In this document: positions 26,028 to 34,229 of the stretch, in pieces
How the letters are laid out: every line of letters begins with the position of its first letter
Numbering within the stretch: position 1 is the first letter of the stretch
Assembly: GCA_965262745.1 (NCBI GenBank)
Contig: OZ253558.1
Coordinates: forward strand, 1,798,001 to 1,862,000
Direction: 5' to 3'
DNA from: JAJECS01 sp965262745
GTDB taxonomy: Bacteria; Chloroflexota; UBA11872
DNA length: 64,000 bases
The notes under the pieces: model-generated
Told to the model about the DNA's origin: nothing
Database searches by the model: none
What the model saw: only the letters and a program-made list of their open reading frames with translations
Translations under genes and position numbers: made by a program

Positions 26028-26999
26028 ATGAGTGAGAAGGCCGCTCCTCTTTTGCAATGCGAAGGCCTCGTCAAGGCGTTCAGCCTGCCCCGCACCAAGA
26101 TCGTTGAGCACAAGCGGTCGCTGCTCGCGGTTGGAGGGGTCGATCTCACCCTTGACGCCGAGGAAACGCTGGGTCTGGTTGGCGAATCCGGCTGCGGCAA
26201 GACCACGCTGGGGCGCCTCATCGTCGGCCTCGAGCAGCCCACCAGCGGCAGCGTCACCTTCAGCGCGCGAAAGGCGCTGCCTCCGGGCGGAAATGATCGC
26301 CTCCACCTGGCACGGAATGCCCAAATGGTCTTTCAGGACCCGTTGGGATCGTTGAATCCGCGGAAGCGCATCCGGGATGCCATTGCCGAGCCGCTAGAAA
26401 TCCATGACATTGCTCCTCGGGACCAGATTGACGACCGCGTCAACGATCTGCTCCAGGAAGTCGGGCTGCCGACCGAATTCGGTGCGCGCTACCCGATGCA
26501 GGTGAGCGGAGGGCAACAGCAGCGCGTGGCTATAGCGCGCGCGCTTTCGGCGGAAAGTGAGTTGCTGGTTGCCGACGAGCCCTTGTCGTCACTGGATGTG
26601 TCGGTGCAAGCACAGATCCTCGACCTGCTGCGGGGCATTCGCGACCGGCGGCGCCTGAGCATCATCTTCATCTCCCACGATCTCGCCGTTGTCCAACAGC
26701 TGTGCAGTCGGGTGGCGGTGATGTATCTCGGCAAGATCGTGGAGCAGGGTGAAACGCGCAGGCTGTTTCAGCACCCGCGTCATCCCTACACCACCGCCCT
26801 GCTCTCCGCGGTTCCGCGCGTCAAGCAAACCGCCGACAAACGAATTCGGCTCCCCGGAGATCCGGCCAGCGCCGCCAATATTCCTCCCGGATGCCCGTTC
26901 CACACGCGCTGCTGGAAGGCCGAGGACAAGTGCCGCAGCGTCGTCCCCAAGCTGGAAACCCTGGACGGCACCCAGGTCGCCTGCCACTTTCCCGAGTAG
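26028..26999 (+). CDS. ABC transporter ATPase, DppF/OppF type
   Basis: Second ATPase, 323 residues. Walker A GESGCGKT, FQDPLGSLNP, signature VSGGQQQR, Walker B LLVADEP with LSSLD, FISHDLAVV switch and the C-terminal GCPFHTRCW extension. ATG 26028 is chosen because GAGGAG lies 7 bases upstream; the open frame begins 27 bases earlier. Completes a five-gene importer: binding protein, two permeases, two ATPases. Confidence 0.95.
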   Translation: MSEKAAPLLQCEGLVKAFSLPRTKIVEHKRSLLAVGGVDLTLDAEETLGLVGESGCGKTTLGRLIVGLEQPTSGSVTFSARKALPPGGNDRLHLARNAQMVFQDPLGSLNPRKRIRDAIAEPLEIHDIAPRDQIDDRVNDLLQEVGLPTEFGARYPMQVSGGQQQRVAIARALSAESELLVADEPLSSLDVSVQAQILDLLRGIRDRRRLSIIFISHDLAVVQQLCSRVAVMYLGKIVEQGETRRLFQHPRHPYTTALLSAVPRVKQTADKRIRLPGDPASAANIPPGCPFHTRCWKAEDKCRSVVPKLETLDGTQVACHFPE

Positions 27000-27003
27000 C
27001 GCC

Positions 27004-27756
27004 ATGGGCTTACTGCAAAACCGAGTCGCGATCGTCACCGGCGCCGGCGGTCTGCATGGCATCGGACGCGCCATTGCACTGGCCATGGCGCAGGAAGGCT
27101 GCCGGGTGGCCGTCGCCGGAGGCAGCGCCACCGAGCAGGTGGCGGATGAAATCCGAGCGGACGGTGGGGAAGCCGTCGCGATCCAATGCGACGTATCCGT
27201 TCCGAGCGACATCGAACGCATGGTGCAGCGCACGGAGGCCGAGCTTGGGCCCATCGACATCCTGTGCAACAACGCCGGCATCCTCCGCCTGGGTCGGCTC
27301 CACGAACTCACGCTGGAGGACTGGAACCGCACGCTGGAAGTGAACCTGACGGGGCTCTTTCTGTGCACCCAATCCGTGGCCGCGCGCATGACGGCCCGCG
27401 GCGCCGGCGGCCGCATCATCAACATCTCCTCGCTGTGCGGTCACCAGGGGTGCCCCCGGCAACTGAGCTACGCCGCCTCCAAGGCCGGGGTGGAGGGTTT
27501 CACCAAGTCGATTGCCGAGGACCTTGGGGCGCACGGCATCACCGCCAATTGCATCGCTCCCGGCCCGGTCTACACCAACATGACGGGCACGTCTGCGCCC
27601 CCGGACCAGGAGCCCGCACGTTGGAGCGGTGCCGCCATTCCCGACTTCGGGCTGCCGCCCGATGTGGCCGGCGCGGCCGTGTTCCTGGCAAGCGATCTCG
27701 CCAGCTGGGTGACCGGTGCGGTTCTAATCGTCGACGGTGGACGTCTGGTGCAGTGA
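27004..27756 (+). CDS. Short-chain dehydrogenase/reductase
   Basis: NAD(P)-dependent SDR of 250 residues. Cofactor loop TGAGGLHGIGRA, structural NNAG, catalytic Ser in IINISS and Tyr-x-x-x-Lys in SYAASKAG, and the C-terminal GAVLIVDGG. It starts 4 bases after the ATPase stop, so it is in the transporter operon and probably oxidises or reduces a sugar or polyol derived from the imported substrate; this is inference. Substrate not readable. Confidence 0.9.
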   Translation: MGLLQNRVAIVTGAGGLHGIGRAIALAMAQEGCRVAVAGGSATEQVADEIRADGGEAVAIQCDVSVPSDIERMVQRTEAELGPIDILCNNAGILRLGRLHELTLEDWNRTLEVNLTGLFLCTQSVAARMTARGAGGRIINISSLCGHQGCPRQLSYAASKAGVEGFTKSIAEDLGAHGITANCIAPGPVYTNMTGTSAPPDQEPARWSGAAIPDFGLPPDVAGAAVFLASDLASWVTGAVLIVDGGRLVQ

Positions 27757-27807
27757 CACCCGACATCTCACCGAGGCCGCCCAGCCCCTAAGCAGCGGAG
27801 GGTCGAC

Positions 27808-29100
27808 ATGGCCGCCGTGAAAATCGTCGTAATCGGGGCAAGCCGCGTCTTCGCCCCAACCATCGTGGCCGACCTCTGGCACGCCCGCGAAGACCTGGCC
27901 GGCAGCACCATCGCCCTCTGCGACGTCGACGCGGACACGCTTGGCGTCACGACTCGCGTCGTCGAGCGCATGGTCACCGAGCGGGACATGCCCTACAAGA
28001 TCGAATCGTCGTCCGACCGCCGCGACCTGCTACGGGGCGCGGACTACGTCATCGTCGCCATCGCGCTGGATCACCGGCGTCTGTGGACCATCGACCTCGA
28101 CATCGCCGAGACACACGGCATGGTGCTCACCACCGGCGACACCGTAGGCCCGGGCGGGTGGTCGCGGGCCTTGCGCACCGTCCCGCCTATCCAGGCCATA
28201 GCCGAGGACATGGAAGAGCTCTGTCCAGACGCCTGGCTCTTCAACTACACCAATCCCATGTGCGCGATCTGCCGCACGTTGGCCAAGACCACCAACCTCA
28301 AGGTCGTGGGGTTGTGCCACGGCATCGAGGGCACCACGAAACGCCTGGCGCAGTTTTTGAACCTTCCGGCGCAGGACATATCCGTGCGCGCCGCTGGTAT
28401 CAACCACTTGCAGTGGATTCTCGATCTTCGCCGCAACGGCACGGACCTTTACCCGGCGCTCAAGGCTGCCGAGCGCCCACCGGCAAGCGAGCGGTTGGAC
28501 GTGAGTTGGGACCTGATGGAGCTCTACGGGCTTTTCCCATCACCCGGCGATCGACACGTCAGCGAGTTCTTTCCGTGGTATTGCCGTCCAAGCGGCGACG
28601 GGCAACTGCCGCGGGGACTGTTCCGCTTTGACATGGACGAATACTTTGACCGCGGGGCCGAGGTTCAGCGGCGGTTCACCGAGATTGCTAGCGGGTCGGC
28701 TCCGCTGCCTGACTCGCTGTTCAAGCCCACGAGCGAAAAGGCCGTAAAGCTGATCGCAGCTCTGGCGGCGAATCGTGGCGGCAGCTATCACGTGAACATC
28801 CCCAATCACGATTCCATCGCCAATCTCGCGCCCTCGGCCAACGTCGAGGTTCCGGCGTGGTTCGATGCGAGCGGCATGGCCCGCGAGTCGATAGGCAGTA
28901 TTCCGGAACCCATAGCCGGGACGCTGCGTCCATGGATCGATCAGCTTGAGTTGCTAACCGACGCGATCATCCAGCGGGATCGAGACTTGGCTCTGTTAGC
29001 CCTGCTCGCCGACCGCACAGTCGTGGACGTTGACGTCGGCTTGGCCATGGGGCGCGAGCTCATGGACGCGCACGCGGCCAACCTGAGCGAGTATCACTAG
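27808..29100 (+). CDS. GH4 family glycosidase, second paralogue
   Basis: A 430-residue GH4 protein with TGDTVGPGGWSRALRTVP, FNYTNPMCA, metal-site Cys in GLCHGIEGT and His in GINHLQWIL. GGAGGG lies 7-8 bases before the ATG. The dinucleotide loop reads VVIGASRVFAP, so the family Gly-x-Gly-Ser is one residue short and lacks the second Gly. It shares family and length but limited identity with the GH4 at 16176, suggesting a different glycoside or anomer. Last gene of the transporter operon. NAD+ binding may be changed. Confidence 0.87.
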   Translation: MAAVKIVVIGASRVFAPTIVADLWHAREDLAGSTIALCDVDADTLGVTTRVVERMVTERDMPYKIESSSDRRDLLRGADYVIVAIALDHRRLWTIDLDIAETHGMVLTTGDTVGPGGWSRALRTVPPIQAIAEDMEELCPDAWLFNYTNPMCAICRTLAKTTNLKVVGLCHGIEGTTKRLAQFLNLPAQDISVRAAGINHLQWILDLRRNGTDLYPALKAAERPPASERLDVSWDLMELYGLFPSPGDRHVSEFFPWYCRPSGDGQLPRGLFRFDMDEYFDRGAEVQRRFTEIASGSAPLPDSLFKPTSEKAVKLIAALAANRGGSYHVNIPNHDSIANLAPSANVEVPAWFDASGMARESIGSIPEPIAGTLRPWIDQLELLTDAIIQRDRDLALLALLADRTVVDVDVGLAMGRELMDAHAANLSEYH

Positions 29101-29155
29101 GCCTTTAGGGAAGGAAACATGTGTCTAACCCTTGGTCATTCCCCCTCACCCTTCG

Positions 29156-30166
29156 TCATTCCCGCGGAAGCGGGAAGGTGGATTCACATTCCAAGTGCAA
29201 CAGATGATCCCAAAACACCTCGGCGGGGGTCTGGTAGCCGAGGCACTTGCGTGGCGTGTTGTTGTAGGCCTGCACGAGCTGGGTGAACCGAGCGGCCGGG
29301 AGGCTCGCGAGATCGGTCTTGCGGGGCAGGGTGCGGCGCAGGCGCCCGATGGCGTTCTCGATGCCGCCCTTCTGCCAGGGGGCGTGGGGGTCGCAGAAGA
29401 AGGTCTGGATGCCGCGGGCGTGCAGCTGGTGGTGGCGGGCGAACTCGGTGCCGTTGTCGAAGGTGACGGTTTGGCGCCAGGGGGGCGGTAAGGGTGCGAG
29501 GAGCCGGGACAAGGCGCGGGCGATGGGGGCAGCGGCTTTGCCGGGGGGCCGGACGGCGAGGAGCAGGCGGGAGTGGCGTTCGTGGAGGGTGAGGACGGCC
29601 TGGCCGTAGGTGCGGAAGAGCATGAGGTCGGCCTCCCAGTGGCCGGGGGTCTGGCGGTCCGCGGCGAGGGCTGGGCGGTCGACGAGGGGACGACGGTGGG
29701 CGATAAAGGAGGCGGAGCTGCCGCCCTTGCGCCCCCGCCGGCCCCGTTTGAACTTGGCCCGCGGCAAATAGTGACGCCAGGCATAGTCCTTCGTGCGGCG
29801 GATCTGGGCGTCAATGAAGCGGTAGATGGATTCGTGGGAGATGACGGGCCGGCCGGCCTCGCGGGCCAGACGGCCGGCCACCTGCTCGGGCGACCAGCCC
29901 TGTTGGAGGCGGGTGAGGACCTGGCGGCGCAGGGTGGGATCGCGGTCGAGCCGGGGCCCGCGCCAGCGGCGCGCGCGGGCCTGCTGGTCGGCGTAGCGCG
30001 GTTGATAGCCCTGGGTGCGCGATCCATTGCGGCTCAGCTCCCGAGCAATCGTCGATGGCGCGCGATCCAGACTTGCCGCGATTTGGCGGATCGAGGCCCC
30101 GGCGGCGTGGCGTCGGGCCACGGCACAGCGGTCTTCAATGGTGAGGTGCGAATAGCGTCGTTCCAT
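29156..30166 (-). CDS. IS30-family transposase, copy 1
   Basis: DDE transposase of 336 residues. N-terminal helix-turn-helix: YSHLTIEDRCAVARRH and IRQIAASLDRAPSTIARELSRNG, typical IS30. The catalytic residues are Asp in HWEADLM, Asp in TFDNGTEF and Glu in GGIENAIG. The gene has no stop codon inside the element: it reads through the left end (last in-element codon ACC, Thr330) and gains six residues and a TGA from flanking DNA. The catalytic core is intact, so the element may be active. Confidence 0.93.
   Translation of the reverse strand: MERRYSHLTIEDRCAVARRHAAGASIRQIAASLDRAPSTIARELSRNGSRTQGYQPRYADQQARARRWRGPRLDRDPTLRRQVLTRLQQGWSPEQVAGRLAREAGRPVISHESIYRFIDAQIRRTKDYAWRHYLPRAKFKRGRRGRKGGSSASFIAHRRPLVDRPALAADRQTPGHWEADLMLFRTYGQAVLTLHERHSRLLLAVRPPGKAAAPIARALSRLLAPLPPPWRQTVTFDNGTEFARHHQLHARGIQTFFCDPHAPWQKGGIENAIGRLRRTLPRKTDLASLPAARFTQLVQAYNNTPRKCLGYQTPAEVFWDHLLHLECESTFPLPRE
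29159..29176. repeat. Palindromic repeat next to IS30 copy 1
   Basis: TTCCCGC and GCGGGAA flank GGAA, forming a 7-bp stem, preceded by CCCTCACCC and TTCGTCA. The IS element abuts its right arm. The second IS copy also has TTCGTCA just before its left end, which suggests the element may favour such dispersed repeats. Confidence 0.5.
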
Positions 30167-30216
30167 GGCAACACCCTAATGAGGTGTTGCACTTCGTTTG
30201 TGAATCTAGGGAATCT
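29177..30216 (-). mobile_element. IS30-family insertion sequence, copy 1
   Basis: A 1040-base segment repeated at 58274-59313 with one base different (C at 30038, T at 59135). Imperfect terminal inverted repeats lie at 29181-29202 and 30185-30206: outer GATTCACA/TGTGAATC, four unpaired bases, inner AAGTGCAACA/TGTTGCACTT. Identity extends a little past the repeats (GGTG on the left, TAGGGAATCT on the right). No target duplication is evident. It encodes one transposase on the minus strand. A small hairpin, AACACC with GGTGTT (30170-30188), lies just before the transposase ATG. Confidence 0.93.
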
Positions 30217-30307
30217 CGGCCCTCCCAACCGGGAGCCGGGCAGGGGTTTCGCCGGACATGCTTAGCCTGACCGAATCATGCAAACGTCTCGAAAGGGAGA
30301 ACCTGCG

Positions 30308-30682
30308 ATGCCATTCGTCGATCCGGCGACCGCCAACAACCTCACCAGCGACGCCATCGCGTCGATCAAGCAGCGCAACGGCTCGGGGACCTGGCGTGAA
30401 CGCATCAGCGCCACCAACGAGCACCGCAGCGTGCTGCTGCACTGGCCGCCGGGAACCGCCCAGGCCGCCCACTATCACCCCGACAGCGAGGAGGTCTTCG
30501 TGGTGCACGAGGGCCGCGCGGAGTTCACCTTCGACGGCGGCCAACCAGTCGTCGCCCAGCCGGGCGCCGTGCTCTATGCGCCGCGCGGCTCCCGGCATTC
30601 GCTACGCGTGGTCGGCGACGAGCCACTGCTGATGATGTGCTTCCTCGCGCCCAACCTCCCAGACGACGAGGTCCCGGCATGA
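30308..30682 (+). CDS. Cupin-domain protein
   Basis: A 124-residue cupin. First motif AAHYHPDSEEVFVVHEGRAEF gives His-x-His and Glu; second motif APRGSRHSLRVVG gives the last His. ATG 30308 has AAAGGGAGAA about 8 bases upstream, which decides against 30278. It stands alone after the IS element. A sensor or small metal enzyme; function cannot be stated. Confidence 0.78.
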   Translation: MPFVDPATANNLTSDAIASIKQRNGSGTWRERISATNEHRSVLLHWPPGTAQAAHYHPDSEEVFVVHEGRAEFTFDGGQPVVAQPGAVLYAPRGSRHSLRVVGDEPLLMMCFLAPNLPDDEVPA

Positions 30683-31045
30683 GCCAATCGGTTTGCGGCG
30701 GCTCGATGTGCTCTCTAGGAGACCGCTGAACAAGTAGACTTTCGCGATACGAATAGACCCCGGTCCGTTCGCACCGATTTCGGGTACAGGGCGGGCTCTG
30801 TGCTTGTCAACGGGTTTGCCGAACGGATTCGAGAAGAGGATGCGTTCGCCTACGTCCCCTGACCAGGCAGCCGCGAGGCCCCGTGACGGTCCGCCGATCC
30901 CCGGCGATACGCGGGGATGGCGCGGCTTGGACCGTGGCAACTCCAACGGGCCCGGCGCCGGCGACCAGTGTGGGCGCACTCAGGCACGCGTAGACGTCAT
31001 AGGACTCGGCGGAGTCCAAATGTCATGCGCGCGGGAGGCAGACCT
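30683..31045. other. Intergenic region without recognised gene
   Basis: 363 bases between the cupin and the lipoprotein gene. Open frames here overlap one another and lack ribosome-binding sites or homology. Only the GGGAGG at 31033-31038, the ribosome-binding site of the next gene, was recognised. Confidence 0.6.
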
Positions 31046-33040
31046 GTGACAGGCTTTTGCCTGACCTTTCGCCGGGCGGTCGTGCTGATAGCGGCTGCCG
31101 GCCTCGCGGTCAGCCTAGCTAGCTGCGATCCGGAAACGCCTGACGCGGCGCTATCTAAGGCGTCCCCAGCTGCGTCGGAAACTGCAGGCATCTCTCCCAG
31201 ACCGTCTGCGCCACCTCGACCCGCGATTCCGGAGGGCGCGACCGCTGCCTCTGGCCCAAGGGGCACGAGTTCGCCATCGACCGCAGCTTCGGCTGTCGGG
31301 GCAATGATCACGCCTACCGCACGGGCACGGCCGGCCTTGCCTACCCCGTCGCCCGGACCGACCGCCACTCCGCGGCCCACGCCAACGCCAACCGCAACAC
31401 CAGAATTCGAAGTCCATAGAGATCCTGAGCCCGCCCCCCTACCGGGATTCTGTGGTGCAGTCCATCTCGACTACCGGCCCCAAAGGCATGAGGTCATCCA
31501 GTGGAGCCCGAACGGCTCAGAAATCCTCTTTGGCCGCCGCAGTCCGTCGGGCACGAGCAGGGTCGGAATCTATGCCGTGGCGGCGAACGGGTCGCACCTA
31601 CGGCAAGTCGCCGGCACTACCGCTTTTCCCGCTGGAGAATCCTGGCTCGGAAATACGGCTACGTTTGATATTTCACCCGATGGCACCAGTCTCGTGTACT
31701 CGATCTGCAAATACGGATCGTTCGACCTCGCTCGGGTCAATCTCGATGGCTCACAAGTGACACGGCTGACCGACTCCCCTCGGTTCGAAGGTCTACCCGC
31801 CTGGTCGCCGGACGGGACGCGCATCGCCTTCCTGGCCGCTCGGCCTTTGCGTATAGGCAGACCGCACTACATGCTCGTCCGCACCATGACCCGAGAGGGC
31901 GCCGTTGATCGGGACCACCATGGTCTTTACGGTGATCCCAGCAGCGCAGTCTTTCATACTCCAAGGTGGTCGCCGGATGGCAAGCGGTTGGCCTTCGTCA
32001 CTTATAGCGGCACCAAGTGGAACGACAGTTTTGGCTTTAGCAGCTACACGCTTCGTACCGTCGCCGCCGACGGCACGGACCCAAAGCGGCTGACCACGAC
32101 TGTGAGCGGCCCGTCATGGTCGCCAGACGGGACCCGGATCGCCTTTGCCAAGCCCGACGGCGAGGGCATCGCGCTCTTCACCATGGCCGCTGATGGCTCG
32201 GACGTGCGGCGCGTGGCGCCCATCGACCACTGGTTTGATCGGCGCGTGTCTCCTAGCCGAGCCCAGGGATCCAATCTCGCCCGCGGCTGGGTGCCGGCCG
32301 TGGCGTGGTCGCCGACCGGCGACCACATCTTGTTCGTCGACGGCGGCTATGTGCAGGTCGTCACGCCCGACGGCACCGAGTCCAAAACCCTGCCCATTCG
32401 CTTCAGCGGCGGTCCGGTCCCGGCTTGGTCTCCCGACGGCAGCCTCATCGCCATCGCCGCGCCGATGGGCGACCGTTCCGGATTCGTGGTCACGATGGCA
32501 CCGGACGGCTCCGATGTTGTGCCGCTGGTGCGGGCCGGGCCGAACGGTTCGTTAGTGGCGGTGCAGGCGGCGCGCTATCGCGCCGACCGCATCGCCGCGG
32601 CCTGCGGGGCGGGGTATGTGGTCGAGAACCCGGCGGCCAATCCCGGATTGGTATGGGACTGCGAGACGCTCGCCGGGTTGCGCAACGCCTTGTTTGGCCG
32701 GCGAGTCGGAAACTGGACCGCCGACGCCGCCATCCGCGAGTGGGCGGGCGTCGTCGTCGACGGCACGCCACCCCGCGTGATAGGCCTGGAACTGTCAGAC
32801 CAAGCCGCCGACGGCGTGCTCCCAGCGTCGCTGGGTGCGCTCACCGAGCTGAAGATGCTCGATCTCTCAGCGAACCGGCTCCAGGGACCGATTCCGCCCG
32901 AACTCGGCCAGTTGCCCAACTTGAACGTCCTTTATCTCAGCGGCAATCAACTCACCGGCTGCATTCCGACCGCGCTGCACCGGGTTCCGGACAACGACCT
33001 CGGCAACCTCGGGCTGCCGGACTGCGAGCCAGCGCCGTGA
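31046..33040 (+). CDS. Lipoprotein with TolB-like beta-propeller and C-terminal leucine-rich repeats
   Basis: A 664-residue exported protein. GTG 31046, with GGGAGG 7 bases upstream, gives a signal peptide with lipobox LAVSLASC. A Pro/Thr/Ala linker (to about residue 120) follows. The central part has repeated blades of the WSPDGTRIAF type (at least seven, for example PAWSPDGTRIAFLA, PRWSPDGKRLAFVT, PSWSPDGTRIAFA), the PD40/TolB propeller. The C-terminal 140 residues have a Cys pair and plant-type LRRs: LKMLDLSANRLQGPIPPELG and LNVLYLSGNQLTGCIPTAL. Probably a surface binding or sensing protein; no enzymatic motif. Confidence 0.82.
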   Translation: MTGFCLTFRRAVVLIAAAGLAVSLASCDPETPDAALSKASPAASETAGISPRPSAPPRPAIPEGATAASGPRGTSSPSTAASAVGAMITPTARARPALPTPSPGPTATPRPTPTPTATPEFEVHRDPEPAPLPGFCGAVHLDYRPQRHEVIQWSPNGSEILFGRRSPSGTSRVGIYAVAANGSHLRQVAGTTAFPAGESWLGNTATFDISPDGTSLVYSICKYGSFDLARVNLDGSQVTRLTDSPRFEGLPAWSPDGTRIAFLAARPLRIGRPHYMLVRTMTREGAVDRDHHGLYGDPSSAVFHTPRWSPDGKRLAFVTYSGTKWNDSFGFSSYTLRTVAADGTDPKRLTTTVSGPSWSPDGTRIAFAKPDGEGIALFTMAADGSDVRRVAPIDHWFDRRVSPSRAQGSNLARGWVPAVAWSPTGDHILFVDGGYVQVVTPDGTESKTLPIRFSGGPVPAWSPDGSLIAIAAPMGDRSGFVVTMAPDGSDVVPLVRAGPNGSLVAVQAARYRADRIAAACGAGYVVENPAANPGLVWDCETLAGLRNALFGRRVGNWTADAAIREWAGVVVDGTPPRVIGLELSDQAADGVLPASLGALTELKMLDLSANRLQGPIPPELGQLPNLNVLYLSGNQLTGCIPTALHRVPDNDLGNLGLPDCEPAP

Positions 33041-33200
33041 GAATCACTTGGAGCCACGACGGGCAGTCTGGGTGGGCCATCCGGCCGCTTGCTCGGTGGG
33101 CCGTGGTGGCAATCGCCGCGTCACAGCACACCGGGAAGCCTCCCCTCGCCCGTCAGCCGTGTCTCACTCCCGAGCGGTCAGTAGAGCTAGACTCGCAGCC

Positions 33201-34229
33201 TCAGCGGGCGAGCTGCAATCGCGGGTCGCGGTCGGCGTCCGGACGCAGCTCGGACAAGCGAATGAGGCCCCGGTGCCAGGGGTATCCATGCGGTACGCGC
33301 TCGGCATTGATCGCCGGGCTCGTCCAGTAGTACTGGACCACGGCGTCTTCCGGAGCCGTATAGGTCTTGATGTGATTGCCGGCCAGGTCTTCGAGCACGC
33401 CTAGCCGCTGGCCCTTGCTCACCCTCTGACCGACGCTGACTTCCGACTGCCAATATCCGCTCTCGAGCGATTCCATACTCCAGCGTCGCGGACCAAGGAT
33501 CGCCTGCGGTGGAACCGGCGCGGGTTCGCCATCAATCATGCCGAACCGCTTTAGGGCATTTGCTAGCGACTGATACTGAAGCTCGATCTCCGCCGGATTC
33601 TGGACGCCGTTCTGTCCGATCTCCGTCCAGACGTTTGCGACACCCGCGTGCAGCAGCGCAAACGGCAGCCCCTGCGCCAGTTCCGAAAACTTGTCCTGGA
33701 CGTCGGCCTGGCGCGGGTCCAGGTAGGGCACTGGCATCGAACCCGCTAGCCGCCACGTGTCCCGGCGCAGACGCTCGTCGGTCGGGTCGGCGAAGGCCAC
33801 CCACGGGTCCAGCGCCTGCACGTACTCACCCGCGTGCATGTCGATGTGGAGGTCAAGGTCACGCAGGAGGTTGAAGACGCAATCGATGTGAAACTCGGAG
33901 TAGGTCCCCTCGGGCCGCCCCACCGGCTGGAAATGCATCTCGCGCTCATCGACGGGGGATAGCTGCGTCGACCGGGCGAAGAATGCCCGCGTGCTCATGA
34001 TCGGGATGATGCGGACTTCACCCCGCAGCGTCGCCGGATCGAGCTCACGAAAGAGGCGAATGGCGGCGTGGATGCCCGCGAATTCTCCTGCGTGCATGGC
34101 CGAGGAGATGCCGAACTTCGGTCCCGACCGCGCGCCGACGACAGTGCCGACCGGGATTTCCAATTCCTCACCGGAATGGTGGACGTACCGCTCCACCCGC
34201 GAAGTCTTGGACCCGGCGCGAGAATTCAT
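33201..34229 (-). CDS. Succinylglutamate desuccinylase/aspartoacylase family zinc enzyme
   Basis: A 342-residue member of the AstE/AspA carboxypeptidase-like family, hydrolysing an N-acyl amino acid or related amide. Zinc ligands His and Glu are in MHAGEFAG, the second His in HIDMHAGEY, and the catalytic Glu in WTEIGQNG. The C-terminal domain (SGYWQSEVSVGQRVSKGQRLG) is a barrel common in the family. ATG 34229 overlaps the M20 gene stop by 4 bases. Third gene of a minus-strand operon with an M20 peptidase and a degenerate paralogue. Substrate unknown. Confidence 0.85.
   Translation of the reverse strand: MNSRAGSKTSRVERYVHHSGEELEIPVGTVVGARSGPKFGISSAMHAGEFAGIHAAIRLFRELDPATLRGEVRIIPIMSTRAFFARSTQLSPVDEREMHFQPVGRPEGTYSEFHIDCVFNLLRDLDLHIDMHAGEYVQALDPWVAFADPTDERLRRDTWRLAGSMPVPYLDPRQADVQDKFSELAQGLPFALLHAGVANVWTEIGQNGVQNPAEIELQYQSLANALKRFGMIDGEPAPVPPQAILGPRRWSMESLESGYWQSEVSVGQRVSKGQRLGVLEDLAGNHIKTYTAPEDAVVQYYWTSPAINAERVPHGYPWHRGLIRLSELRPDADRDPRLQLAR

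Noticed and set aside
29177..30216. Target-site duplication of the IS30 copies
   Set aside because: Bases at both ends of each copy were compared; none match, and shared extra bases (GGTG, TAGGGAATCT) leave the ends uncertain.
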